From positions 1,860,001-1,924,000 of the forward strand of contig NZ_CP075896.1 of the NCBI RefSeq assembly GCF_018604545.1: 64,000 bases of DNA. The letters run 5' to 3'. The position numbers and the translations under genes are program-made. This DNA comes from Streptomyces koelreuteriae. GTDB lineage: Bacteria; Actinomycetota; Actinomycetes; Streptomycetales; Streptomycetaceae. A model generated the notes under the pieces. The model saw nothing but the letters and a program-made list of their open reading frames with translations. It searched no databases and was not told the DNA's origin. Below, piece after piece: positions 9,452 through 18,053 of this stretch; positions within the stretch are counted from its first letter, which is position 1; each line of letters begins with the position of its first letter.

Positions 9452-10621
9452 ATGGGCACCACTCTGATCGTCACCAACGATTTTCCGCCCCGCCAAGGAG
9501 GCATCGAGACCTTCGTCCATGCCATGGCGACCCGCGTCCCCGGCCATGACGTGGTCGTCCACACCTCCAGTGAGCCGGGTGCCGCCGCCTACGACGCCAC
9601 CCTGCCGTTCCCGGTGGTCCGGGACCCCGGCCGCATGCTGTTACCCACCCCCGCGGTGACCCGCCGCACCCTGGAGATCGCCCGGCGGTACGGCTGCGAC
9701 CGGGTCTGGTTCGGGGCCGCCGCTCCGCTCGCGGCGATGGCGCCGGCGCTGCGGCGCGGCGGGATACGGCGGATGGTCGCCACGACACACGGTCACGAGA
9801 TCTGGTGGGCCCGCACACCGGGCGCCCGGCAGGTGATGCGGCGCATCGGGGACCACGTGGACGCCGTCACGTACCTCGGCGAGTACACCCGGCGCCGTAT
9901 CGCGCCTGCGCTGGGGCCGCGGGCCGCACTGGTACGGCTGGTTCCGGGCGTGGACGCGGCGGCGTTCCTGCCTCTCCCCGGCCGGGCCCGGCAGATCCGG
10001 GAGCAGCACGGCATCGTGGGCCGCAAGGTCGTCCTGTGCGTCTCGCGGCTGGTCCGGCGCAAGGGCCAGGACATGCTGATACGGGCGTTGCCCGCGATAC
10101 GGCGAGCCGTGCCGGAGGCGGTGCTGGTGATCGTGGGGAGCGGTCCGGACGAGGAGCGGCTGCGGGGGCTCGCGCGCCGGCACGCCGACGGGCACGTGGT
10201 GTTCGTCGGTGGGCTGGACCACTCGGCGACGGCCTCGTACTACGCGGCGGCGGACGTGTTCGCCATGCCGTGCCGGACCCGGAAGGGCGGGCTCGAGGCG
10301 GAGGGGCTGGGCATCGTGTTCCTGGAGGCGGCCGCCAGCGGGCTGCCCGTGGTCGCCGGGGACTCGGGCGGTGCGCCGGACGCGGTCGTCGACGGGGTGA
10401 CGGGCACCGTCGTGGACGGCGCTGACGCGGGGGCCGTGGCCCGCGCGGTGTCCGGGATCCTGCGCACCCCGGAGAGGGCCGCGGCGATGAGCGAGTCCGG
10501 CCGGGCATGGGTGGCTTCGCAGTGGTCCTGGGACACGTCGGCGCAGCGGCTGACGCGGCTGCTCTCCCCGGGCGCCGACCTCGAGGCGGTGGTGTCCGGG
10601 CGGGGTGACGGGGAGGGCTGA
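9452..10621 (+). CDS. GT4 family glycosyltransferase, PimB/MgtA-like mannosyltransferase
   Basis: A 389-aa GT-B fold enzyme. The start TLIVTNDFPPRQGGIETFV is the signature of actinobacterial phosphatidylinositol/diacylglycerol mannosyltransferases (PimB, MgtA). The C-terminal donor site has VSRLVRRKGQDMLIRALP near 197 and EAEGLGIVFLEAAASGLPVVAG near 284-305, the E-x7-E GDP-mannose contact region. It would transfer mannose to a membrane lipid at the inner face. It follows the membrane-bound GT in the same direction. GGAGG lies 12 bases before the ATG, a little far. Confidence 0.88.
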   Translation: MGTTLIVTNDFPPRQGGIETFVHAMATRVPGHDVVVHTSSEPGAAAYDATLPFPVVRDPGRMLLPTPAVTRRTLEIARRYGCDRVWFGAAAPLAAMAPALRRGGIRRMVATTHGHEIWWARTPGARQVMRRIGDHVDAVTYLGEYTRRRIAPALGPRAALVRLVPGVDAAAFLPLPGRARQIREQHGIVGRKVVLCVSRLVRRKGQDMLIRALPAIRRAVPEAVLVIVGSGPDEERLRGLARRHADGHVVFVGGLDHSATASYYAAADVFAMPCRTRKGGLEAEGLGIVFLEAAASGLPVVAGDSGGAPDAVVDGVTGTVVDGADAGAVARAVSGILRTPERAAAMSESGRAWVASQWSWDTSAQRLTRLLSPGADLEAVVSGRGDGEG

Positions 10622-10640
10622 CGACGGTTCAGGCTCCGCC

Positions 10641-10663
10641 GCGGGCGGTCGCGGTGCGCCCGC
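10641..10663. terminator. Hairpin between convergent genes
   Basis: GCGGGCG/CGCCCGC stem with a 9-base loop in the 45-bp gap between the convergent GT4 and response-regulator genes; it could serve both strands. Confidence 0.4.
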
Positions 10664-10666
10664 CGG

Positions 10667-11335
10667 TCAGACCTGTGGGGCCTCCCGCCGGAGGTGGGCG
10701 AGGACCGCCAGGACGCGGCGGTTGCCCTCGGCCGGGTCGAGGTCCAGCTTCATGAAGATGTTGCTCGAGTGCTTGACCACCGACGCCTCCGTGATGGTGA
10801 GCCGCCCCGCGATGGCCTGGTTGTTGAGTCCCTCCGCCATGAGAGCCAGCACCTCCCGCTCACGGGGTGTCAGGCGCCCCAGCGGTTCGTCGGCGGTCCG
10901 CTGCTGCAGCAGCACCCGGACCACCTCCGGGTCGATGACGGTCTGCCCGCCGGCGACGCGGTCCAGCGCGTCGAGGAAGTCGGTGACCTCCCCGACCCGG
11001 TCCTTCAGCAGGTACCCGAGTCCTCCCTCGGCCGACGAACCGCCGCTGAACAACTGGGTCGCGTAGGCCGTGGCGACGTACTGCGACAGCACCAGAACCG
11101 GCAGGCCCGGGTGCCGGCCGCGCAGTTCCAGTGCCGCCTTCAGGCCTTCGTCGCGGAAGTCGGGCGGCATCCGCACATCGGTGATGACCACGTCCGGCCG
11201 GTCGGCGTCCACGGCGCGCGCCAGTTCCGCGGCGTCCCCCACGGCGGCGGTCACCTCGTGTCCGACCCGGGACAGCAGTTCCACGAGGCCGGCGCGCAGC
11301 AGGACGGCGTCCTCGGCGAGCACTACGCGGAGCAC
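10667..11335 (-). CDS. NarL/LuxR family response regulator
   Basis: A 222-aa response regulator. The receiver domain (1-~125) has the acidic pair AED near residues 8-9 and the phospho-acceptor Asp in DVVITDVRMP. The C-terminal LuxR helix-turn-helix (LTPREREVLALMAEGLNNQAIAGRL) lies near 155-180. The GTG at 11335 was chosen because GGAGG precedes it by 4-5 bases and the start overlaps the kinase 3' end by 13 bp, showing translational coupling. With the kinase it probably controls the divergent ABC exporter. Confidence 0.9.
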   Translation of the reverse strand: MLRVVLAEDAVLLRAGLVELLSRVGHEVTAAVGDAAELARAVDADRPDVVITDVRMPPDFRDEGLKAALELRGRHPGLPVLVLSQYVATAYATQLFSGGSSAEGGLGYLLKDRVGEVTDFLDALDRVAGGQTVIDPEVVRVLLQQRTADEPLGRLTPREREVLALMAEGLNNQAIAGRLTITEASVVKHSSNIFMKLDLDPAEGNRRVLAVLAHLRREAPQV

Positions 11336-12600
11336 GGCACCTCCACCCGCAGTTGTGTGGGTCCGCCGACGGGACTGGTCACGACGAGTCTCCCTTTGAG
11401 AATGGCCACGCGGTCGGCCAATCCTTGCAGACCGGCTCCGGCGGCGGGATCCGCTCCGCCGTGCCCGTTGTCGGTGATGAGCAGGACCAGTTTGTCGTCG
11501 CGCAGCCGGCCTACGACGCTGACCTGGTCGGCGCCGCTGTGCTTGGAGGCGTTGGTCAGCGCCTCGGTGACGGTGAAGTACGCGGTCGTCTCGACCGCCG
11601 ACGGCAACCGGTCCGGCAGATGCAGGTCGACGGCCACCGGAATCGGGTTGCGCAGGGCCAGTTCGGACACGGCGGCCGGCAGTCCGTGGTCGGTGAGGAC
11701 CTGGGGGTGGATGCCGCGCACCAGGGAACGCAGCTGGTCCAGGGCCTGGCGGGCCTCGCCCCGGGCGCGGGCGATGAGCGGGGTGGCCGGCGAGTCCTTG
11801 CCGCGCAGCTCCAGTTCGGCCAGCCCCAGGGTCATGCTGAGCGCCACGAGTTGCTGCTGCGCACCGTCGTGCAGATCGCGTTCGATACGTCGTCGCTCCG
11901 CTTCGAAGGCGTCGACCAACCGGGCGCGGGAGCGGGTCAGTTCGATGACGCGCGTGCTCAAGTCCTCGTCCCGCGCCGACAGCAGGGACTGGGCGACCCA
12001 CACCTGTGCGCCGGTGAGGAGGCCGCCGACATAGGCCGAGACGAGCAGTCCGAGCAGTCCCGCGGCGCTGCCCGGCAGGGCCGCGAGGGGGTCGGAGATG
12101 GACCGGCCGGGCACCAGCATCACCGTGTCGGGGGCGATCGCCCACACGATGACCGGTGTGGCGGTCAGCATCAAGGACAGGCCGAGCAGGGCCGTGAAGC
12201 CGATCCCCGTGGCGGTGAAGACGACGCCCAGGGCGAGGGTGTAGCCCAGCTCCCGCCAGGTGGCCCGCTCACGCAGCCGGGTGCGCAGCCAGGGCCAGGC
12301 GCCTGTGCCGGGCAGGGAACCGTGCGGGTCCAGGAGTGGTTCCGGTTCGACGAGCCGTAACCGGTGCCGCTCCAGCGTGGCGACGGGGATGCCCAGGACG
12401 GCGACGGCCATGAGGACGACCAGCCCGACGCCCACCACGGACAGTCCGACCCCCACGAAGAGGAGGACCGCCAGCAGGAGCAGCACGAAGAAGCCCACGA
12501 CCGTGCCGCTCAGCAGGAACGCCCAGCACCGCAGCGGCCAGGCGGAGAGCGCGAAACGCAGGGGGCGTTCTCGCAGGGCCTCCCAGACGGCGACGGTCAT
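11323..12600 (-). CDS. DesK/NarX-type sensor histidine kinase
   Basis: A 425-aa membrane kinase of the HisKA_3 class. About four to six transmembrane helices occupy residues 25-220, with a sensor-like linker of about 50 aa after the second. The dimerisation box ERRRIERDLHDGAQQQLVAL carries the phosphorylated His. HATPase motifs follow: TEALTNASKHSGA (N-box) and ITDNGHGGADPAAGAGLQGL (G-boxes). There is no large extracytoplasmic domain, so it may sense the membrane or its ABC partner. It starts 148 bp from the divergent ABC ATPase gene. Confidence 0.9.
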   Translation of the reverse strand: MTVAVWEALRERPLRFALSAWPLRCWAFLLSGTVVGFFVLLLLAVLLFVGVGLSVVGVGLVVLMAVAVLGIPVATLERHRLRLVEPEPLLDPHGSLPGTGAWPWLRTRLRERATWRELGYTLALGVVFTATGIGFTALLGLSLMLTATPVIVWAIAPDTVMLVPGRSISDPLAALPGSAAGLLGLLVSAYVGGLLTGAQVWVAQSLLSARDEDLSTRVIELTRSRARLVDAFEAERRRIERDLHDGAQQQLVALSMTLGLAELELRGKDSPATPLIARARGEARQALDQLRSLVRGIHPQVLTDHGLPAAVSELALRNPIPVAVDLHLPDRLPSAVETTAYFTVTEALTNASKHSGADQVSVVGRLRDDKLVLLITDNGHGGADPAAGAGLQGLADRVAILKGRLVVTSPVGGPTQLRVEVPCSA

Positions 12601-12748
12601 GGTTGGTATTCCTCCGAGGGCCGTGCGCGTGCGGGTCCACGGTCACTCTAATCGGCCGGTGGCCTCGGCGGATGGTAGGGAAAACCCGCCCTCCAGGACT
12701 CTGTGCAGCTCCACTGACCCGGGCGGCCCGCGCTGCTGGACTGGGAGC

Positions 12749-13495
12749 ATGTCACTGCTCACCGACATCCAACTCCCGGCCGTCCAACTGGCCGCCGTCT
12801 CCAAGAGCTACGCGGGCGCCGCGGGCCCTGTCCCGGTGCTCCGCGAGGTCAGTCTGGGTTTTTCGCAGCGGGCGCTGACCGCGGTGATGGGACCGTCCGG
12901 CTCCGGCAAGACGACGCTGCTGAACTGCGCGGCCGGCCTGGACAGGCCCGACAGCGGCAAGGTCCTCCTCGGTGACACGGATCTCGCCGTCTGCGACGAG
13001 CGGGAGCTGACGGCGGTGCGCAGGGGCCGGATCGGTTTCGTCTTCCAGCAGTTCAACCTGCTGCCGATGCTGACCGCGTACGAGAACGTGGCCCTGCCGC
13101 TGCGACTGCGGCGCCGGTCGGTGAAACGGGACCGGGTCATGGAGGCCCTGCGCGAGGTGGGTCTGGCGGACAAGGCCGACCGGCGGCCCGCGCAGCTGTC
13201 CGGCGGCCAGCAGCAGCGTGTCGCGATCGCGCGGACCCTGGTGGCCGAGCCGGAGATCGTCTTCGCCGACGAGCCGACCGGTTCCCTGGACCTGCAGAGC
13301 GGACGGCAGGTCATGGAGCTGCTGCGCGCCGTGGTCGACCGGGCGGGGCGCACGGTCGTCATGGTGACGCACGACCCCGCGGTCGCGGCGTGCGCGGACC
13401 GGGTGGTGTTCCTCTCCGACGGCAAGGTCGTCGGGCGGCTCGACCACCCGACCGCCGAAGCGGTCGCCGGCCGGCTGAGCCTGTGGGAGCGGTGA
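12749..13495 (+). CDS. ABC transporter ATP-binding protein (MacB/LolD type)
   Basis: A 248-aa ABC ATPase with Walker A GPSGSGKTT, Q-loop FVFQQFNLLPMLTAYENVALPL, signature LSGGQQQRVAIARTL, Walker B IVFADEPTGSLD and H-loop MVTHD. FQQFNLLP and EPTGSLD are characteristic of the MacB/LolD/FtsE class that pairs with FtsX-like permeases in antimicrobial-peptide or lipoprotein export. The Shine-Dalgarno GGGAG is unusually close, one base before the ATG. It overlaps the permease gene by one base (TGATG). Confidence 0.93.
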   Translation: MSLLTDIQLPAVQLAAVSKSYAGAAGPVPVLREVSLGFSQRALTAVMGPSGSGKTTLLNCAAGLDRPDSGKVLLGDTDLAVCDERELTAVRRGRIGFVFQQFNLLPMLTAYENVALPLRLRRRSVKRDRVMEALREVGLADKADRRPAQLSGGQQQRVAIARTLVAEPEIVFADEPTGSLDLQSGRQVMELLRAVVDRAGRTVVMVTHDPAVAACADRVVFLSDGKVVGRLDHPTAEAVAGRLSLWER

Positions 13496-15480
13496 TGTGG
13501 CGGATCTCCCTGTACTCGGTGCGGCATTACTGGGCCCTGTTCGCCGGTACGTTCGTGGCGCTGGCGCTCGGCGTGGCACTGATCGGCATGTCCGCCTCGG
13601 CGCTGGCCGCGACCTGGGCGGTGCCGACGTCGACGGAGGCCGGCCGGCCGTCGGTGACGCTCACGGACGGCACGGGTACGGCACGCACCCTGTCCAGCGG
13701 TGACGTGGACCTGGGCGGGGTGCAGAGCGTGCTGGCGATGGCGGGGGTGGTGTCCGCGTTCGTGACGGTGTTCGTCATCACCGGCACCTGCGCGTTCGGG
13801 ATCGCCCTGCGCCGCCGCGACATGGGGCTGCTGCGCATGGTGGGCGCGGGCGGGCCGCAGGTGCGCCGGATGGTGCTCGGCGAGTCACTGGCGGTGGCGG
13901 TGCCCGCCGCGCTCACGGGCTGCGTGATCGCCGCCGTGGCGGCGCCGGTCGCGGTGGAGGCGCTCGACGGGACCGGCCTGTCGCCGGTCGATTTGCGGCC
14001 GGGACCGTTGCTCTGGCCGCTCGTGTGCGCGGTGGCCGGCGGCCTGTTCATGGCCGTGCTGGGAACGCTGGCCGCGTCGAAGCGAGCCGCCCGGGTCCGC
14101 CCGACGGAGGCGCTGCGCGAGGCGGACCTGGACGCCCGGACCATGACGGCGGGGCGCGGGACGGCGGGCGCGCTGTCCCTGGTGACCGGCGCCGTGATGC
14201 TGGCGCTGGCCCCCGGCGCGGGGGCGGAGGCGGCGACTCCGCTGGCGCTGTTCGGCACCATGGCGCTGGCGGTGGCCGCCACGTTGCTGGGGCCGGTGTA
14301 CCTGCCGCCGGTGCTGAGGCTGATGGCGCTGCCCCTGCGCTGGGCCGATCCGGTGGCCGGGCGCCTGGCCGCGGAGTCGGTGCGCACCTCGCGGCGTCGT
14401 ACGGCGTCGCTGGTCGGACCGGTGCTGGCCATCCTCGCGGTCGTCGGCGCCTTCACCACGGTGTTGTCCACCACGGGTGCGGCGACGGAGGCGGACGACC
14501 GGGCGCGTACCGTCGCCCAGCTCGTCGTGGAGCCCGCCCGGGGCGACTCGCTGAGCGCGGACGACGTGAAGGCGCTGCGCGCCGACCCGAGGGTGGCGGC
14601 TGTCTCGGCGCCCGCCGCGCTGGAGGTGGCGGTGGCGGGTCCGGACTCGGTGTGGAGGGAACAGTCCGCGGTCGCGGACCCGGCCGCCCTGGCCCGTACG
14701 CACCGGATCTCCGTGGTCGACGGATCGCTCGAGGCGCTCCGGCCGGGAACGGTCGCCGTGTCGCGGGAGTTCGCCGACTGGTACGGGCATCGCGCGGGAT
14801 CGACGGTGACCTATGGGCTGTTCGGCGGCCGGCCGGTCAAGGCGCGTGTGGCGGCGGTGCTGGAGGGCGGATCGGCCGTGCCGTCCCTGCTGCTGCCGGG
14901 TGGTACGCGGGGTGCGGCCGCGACGCCGGCGCGTGCTTCGGTGCTGCTCGACGAGGAGGCCGCGGGTTCGGCGCGTGCGGTGGCCGCCGAGCTGACCGCG
15001 CGGGTGGGCGCCGAGCGGGTCAGGGTGGTGCCGTCGGCCGAGTGGTTCGGCGAGTCCGCGTCCGATCAGGACCGGCTCAACCGGCTGGTGCTGGGCGTGC
15101 TGACGGTGCCCGCGTCGCTGTACGCGCTGATCGCCGTGGCGGGCACGCTGGTGATGTCGTACAGCCGGCGCGGAGGGGAGATCGCGGGCATGCGGATGGT
15201 CGGCGTCAGCGCCGGGCAGGTGCGCCGCATGGCTCTGTGGGAGACGCTGTCCACCTCCCTGCTGGGCGTGCTGATCGCCGCGGGAGTGGTCGCGGTGGGC
15301 GCGCGGGCCTACCGGGGGGCGCTCTCGGTGTTCGGTGGCGAGGCACCGCTGAGCGTGGAGTGGGGGATGCTCTCGGCGCTCACGGCGGCGTGCGTGCTCG
15401 CGGGTGTCGTGGTGAGTCTGGCAGCGACGGGTCGTTTGCTCCGGCAAGCCGGCGTGGCGATGGTCTCTTCCCGTCGGTAG
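13495..15480 (+). CDS. FtsX-like ABC transporter permease
   Basis: A 661-aa permease with duplicated FtsX domains: one near residues 75-215 (ALRRRDMGLLRMVGAGGPQVRRMVLGE) and one near 545-655 (YSRRGGEIAGMRMVGVSAGQVRRMALWE). The first helix near the N-terminus and a periplasmic-type region at about 325-540 complete the topology. Streptomyces proteins of this layout form MacB-like mechanotransmission exporters or peptide-resistance pumps. Start is ATG 13495, immediately coupled to the ATPase; a GTG one codon earlier is possible. The adjacent divergent two-component system is the probable regulator, as in BceRS-BceAB arrangements, although that kinase family is different. Confidence 0.9.
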   Translation: MWRISLYSVRHYWALFAGTFVALALGVALIGMSASALAATWAVPTSTEAGRPSVTLTDGTGTARTLSSGDVDLGGVQSVLAMAGVVSAFVTVFVITGTCAFGIALRRRDMGLLRMVGAGGPQVRRMVLGESLAVAVPAALTGCVIAAVAAPVAVEALDGTGLSPVDLRPGPLLWPLVCAVAGGLFMAVLGTLAASKRAARVRPTEALREADLDARTMTAGRGTAGALSLVTGAVMLALAPGAGAEAATPLALFGTMALAVAATLLGPVYLPPVLRLMALPLRWADPVAGRLAAESVRTSRRRTASLVGPVLAILAVVGAFTTVLSTTGAATEADDRARTVAQLVVEPARGDSLSADDVKALRADPRVAAVSAPAALEVAVAGPDSVWREQSAVADPAALARTHRISVVDGSLEALRPGTVAVSREFADWYGHRAGSTVTYGLFGGRPVKARVAAVLEGGSAVPSLLLPGGTRGAAATPARASVLLDEEAAGSARAVAAELTARVGAERVRVVPSAEWFGESASDQDRLNRLVLGVLTVPASLYALIAVAGTLVMSYSRRGGEIAGMRMVGVSAGQVRRMALWETLSTSLLGVLIAAGVVAVGARAYRGALSVFGGEAPLSVEWGMLSALTAACVLAGVVVSLAATGRLLRQAGVAMVSSRR

Positions 15481-15488
15481 GCCGCTCC

Positions 15489-15503
15489 GTCCGGTGGCCG
15501 GAC
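15489..15503. terminator. Weak hairpin after ABC permease gene
   Basis: GTCCGG/CCGGAC with a 3-base loop followed by CTT, nine bases after the permease stop, in the gap between convergent genes. Short, so uncertain. Confidence 0.3.
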
Positions 15504-15636
15504 CTTGCTCGACGTCGCCTGCCGGAGCAGATGCTGACCGCTGCTGAATGAAAGGGACGCGAACCACCACGCGCGAGGCCGTCGCAGCCAGCTCCGAGTG
15601 GCTCCCCGCAAGCGACCCTTCGCGCGCTGCCGTCGG

Positions 15637-16059
15637 TCAGCGTGCCGTGGCGGAACCCGGCTCGCTCGCGCCGCCCAGCCGGTCGCGAAGAGTTGCGGCG
15701 AAGTCCTCGGCGCGCTCCAGCTGCGTACGCAGGTCCTCGACTCGCCGCTGCGCCGCCTGTTCGAAACCGCGTACCCGCTCCAGGAGTTCCTCCCGGTCGG
15801 AAGCGCGCAGTTCGTCGGCGGAATCGAGGCGGTCGGTCGCCGCGAGCAGTTCACGCATCTCGTCGAGCGTGAACCCGAGCGGCTTCATCCGGCGGATGAC
15901 CATCAGCCGCTCGACGTCCCGCTCGGTGTAGAGGCGGAAGCCGCCCTGGGAGCGGGCCGAGGGGACCACGAGTCCGGTCTCCTCGTAGTGCCGGATGGTG
16001 CGCAGGGACAGCTCGGTGCGCGCCGCGACCTCGCCGATCTGCATGTGCTTGTCGTCCAC
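15637..16059 (-). CDS. MerR family transcriptional regulator
   Basis: A 140-aa MerR protein. The N-terminal winged helix-turn-helix MQIGEVAARTELSLRTIRHYEETGLV occupies residues 6-31, GGFRLYTERDVERLMVIRRMKPLGFTLDEM completes the DNA-binding domain, and a dimerisation coiled coil runs through about 85-125. There is no metal-binding Cys cluster, so it is not a metalloregulator; the C-terminal part is too short for a large effector domain. The GTG at 16059 gives a usual N-terminus. A 24-bp perfect palindrome lies 57 bp upstream, in the gap to the divergent SulP gene. Confidence 0.88.
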   Translation of the reverse strand: MDDKHMQIGEVAARTELSLRTIRHYEETGLVVPSARSQGGFRLYTERDVERLMVIRRMKPLGFTLDEMRELLAATDRLDSADELRASDREELLERVRGFEQAAQRRVEDLRTQLERAEDFAATLRDRLGGASEPGSATAR

Positions 16060-16116
16060 GTCCCTGCCCTGCCTGCCCTGTCCTGCCCCGGCCTCGTCCG
16101 AAGCGTCCCCGCCGAT

Positions 16117-16140
16117 CTCTACCCTAACGTTAGGGTAGAG
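16117..16140. promoter_or_regulatory. 24-bp perfect palindrome, probable MerR operator
   Basis: Each 12-bp half is CTCTACCCTAAC or its exact complement, with no spacer. It lies 57 bp upstream of the MerR start and 311 bp upstream of the SulP start. MerR proteins bind palindromes of this size inside promoters with long spacers. It is locally AT-richer than its surroundings. Ownership by the adjacent MerR is inferred from position. Confidence 0.7.
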
Positions 16141-16451
16141 TTCCGTGCGGCGCGGGCCGCGGGCCCGGCCGATGCCGTGTCGGGGCCGATGCCGCCCCCG
16201 GCGAGGAACTTCCAGTTTGTCGGTGAGACGCGTGCGCGAGTCCGTGGTGCCGGACGCCGCCGGCTGTCCGCCGTGACCCTTCGCCCCTGACCAGAGCCCA
16301 GCCGCGCGTCCGATCGCGCCCGTCGGCTCTGCCTTGGGACTTCCGGCCCGTCAGCGGGCCGATCGCGGGAAGCACGCCCGGCCTTCCGCGCCGTCTTCCG
16401 CACGCCTCGCCCTGCCCGGGGGGTGCCCGAGCACGACAGGTAGCCGTTCCC
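16141..16451 (+). other. Long leader region before the SulP gene
   Basis: 311 bp between the palindrome and the SulP start without a convincing gene. A 34-codon frame from ATG 16174 is arginine/cysteine-rich and lacks a ribosome site. If SulP is transcribed from the palindrome promoter its mRNA has an unusually long leader; otherwise it has a separate promoter here. No known riboswitch pattern was recognised. Confidence 0.35.
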
Positions 16452-17957
16452 TTGTCTTCCTCCGTACTGTCTCCCGCCGCACGGCTGCGCGGCCTCGAGC
16501 CCGACTGGCTGCGTGATCCGAAGGTCTGGCGCACCGAGGTGCTGGGCGGGCTCGTGGTCGCTCTCGCGCTGATCCCGGAGGCGATCTCCTTCTCGATCAT
16601 CGCCGGGGTCGACCCGGCGATCGGCCTGTTCGCCTCCTTCACCATGGCCGTGACCATCGCGATCGTCGGCGGACGACGGGCGATGATCTCCGCGGCCACC
16701 GGTGCCGTCGCCCTCGTGATCGCTCCGCTGAACCGCGAGCACGGTTTCGGCTATCTGGTCGCCGCCGTGATCCTGGCCGGCGTGTTCCAGATCGTCCTCG
16801 GCGCGCTCGGCGTGGCGAAGCTGATGCGGTTCGTGCCGCGCAGCGTGATGGTCGGCTTCGTCAACTCCCTCGCCATCCTCATCTTCATGGCGCAGGTACC
16901 GGAGATGACGGACGTGCCCTGGCCGGTCTATCCGCTGCTCGCGGCCGGGCTGGCGCTGCTGGTGTTCCTCCCGAAGGTCACCACCGTGGTCCCGGCGCCG
17001 CTGGTGTCGATCGTCGTCCTGACCGTCGTCACGGTCGCGGCCGGGATCGCCGTGCCGACCGTCGGTGACAAGGGCGAGCTGCCGTCCTCCCTGCCCGTGC
17101 CGGGGCTGCCGGACGTGCCGTTCACGCCGGACACCCTGACGACCATCGCGCCGTACGCGCTCGCCATGGCCCTGGTCGGCCTCATGGAGTCGCTGATGAC
17201 CGCCAAGCTCGTCGACGAGATCACCGACACCCACTCCTCCAAGACCCGCGAGTCCGTCGGGCAGGGCGTCGCCAACATCGTCACGGGGTTCTTCGGCGGC
17301 ATGGGCGGCTGCGCCATGATCGGCCAGACGATGATCAACGTGCGGGTCTCCGGCGCCCGTACGCGGATGTCGACGTTCCTGGCGGGCGCGTTCCTGATGG
17401 TGCTGTGCATCGTCTTCGGGCCGGTCGTCTCCGACATTCCCATGGCCGCCCTGGTGGCGGTGATGGTCATGGTGTGCTTCGCGACCTTCGACTGGCACTC
17501 CATCGCGCCGAAGACGCTGAAGCGCATGCCCGCCGGGGAGATCACCGTCATGGCGGTCACCGTCGCCTGCGTGGTCGCCACCCACAACCTCGCCATCGGC
17601 GTGGTCGTCGGCTCGGTCACCGCCATGGTCGTCTTCGCCAAGCGGGTCGCCCACCTCGCCGACGTCACCGCTGTCACCGACCGCGACGGCACCACGGTCG
17701 TCTACCGGGTGACGGGAGAGCTGTTCTTCGCCTCCTCCAACGACCTCGTCGGCCGGTTCGACTACGCCGCCGACCCCGACCGGGTCGTCATCGACTTCTC
17801 CGCCGCACACGTCTGGGACGCCTCCTCCGTGGCCGCCCTGGACGCCATCGAGACCAAGTACGCCCAGCGCGGCAAGACCGTCGAGATCACCGGCCTGAAC
17901 GAGCCCAGCGCCCGGATCCACGGAACCCTCAGCGGCGAACTCACCGGCAGCAACTGA
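16452..17957 (+). CDS. SulP family anion transporter with STAS domain
   Basis: A 501-aa SLC26/SulP-type transporter. The start of the core (LGGLVVALALIPEAISFSIIAGVDPAIGLFASF) is the family signature, with about 12-14 helices through residue 400. VANIVTGFFGGMGGCAMIGQTMINVRVSGARTRMSTF near 272-308 matches the conserved helix 8 region. The C-terminal STAS domain (about 405-495) has FSAAHVWDASSVAALDAI. SulP proteins carry sulfate, bicarbonate or other anions; the short length and GGCAMIGQT motif fit the bicarbonate/sulfate-like bacterial subgroup. Start is TTG with AGG 11 bases before it. The neighbouring MerR probably controls it. Confidence 0.92.
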   Translation: MSSSVLSPAARLRGLEPDWLRDPKVWRTEVLGGLVVALALIPEAISFSIIAGVDPAIGLFASFTMAVTIAIVGGRRAMISAATGAVALVIAPLNREHGFGYLVAAVILAGVFQIVLGALGVAKLMRFVPRSVMVGFVNSLAILIFMAQVPEMTDVPWPVYPLLAAGLALLVFLPKVTTVVPAPLVSIVVLTVVTVAAGIAVPTVGDKGELPSSLPVPGLPDVPFTPDTLTTIAPYALAMALVGLMESLMTAKLVDEITDTHSSKTRESVGQGVANIVTGFFGGMGGCAMIGQTMINVRVSGARTRMSTFLAGAFLMVLCIVFGPVVSDIPMAALVAVMVMVCFATFDWHSIAPKTLKRMPAGEITVMAVTVACVVATHNLAIGVVVGSVTAMVVFAKRVAHLADVTAVTDRDGTTVVYRVTGELFFASSNDLVGRFDYAADPDRVVIDFSAAHVWDASSVAALDAIETKYAQRGKTVEITGLNEPSARIHGTLSGELTGSN

Positions 17958-18053
17958 CCGGCTCCTTCTCAGAGCGCTCGGCAGGTCTTACGGACCCGTG
18001 ACAGGTAGGCGCGGCCGCATGATCTGGCGGCTGCTCCGCCCTACCGTGGGCGC

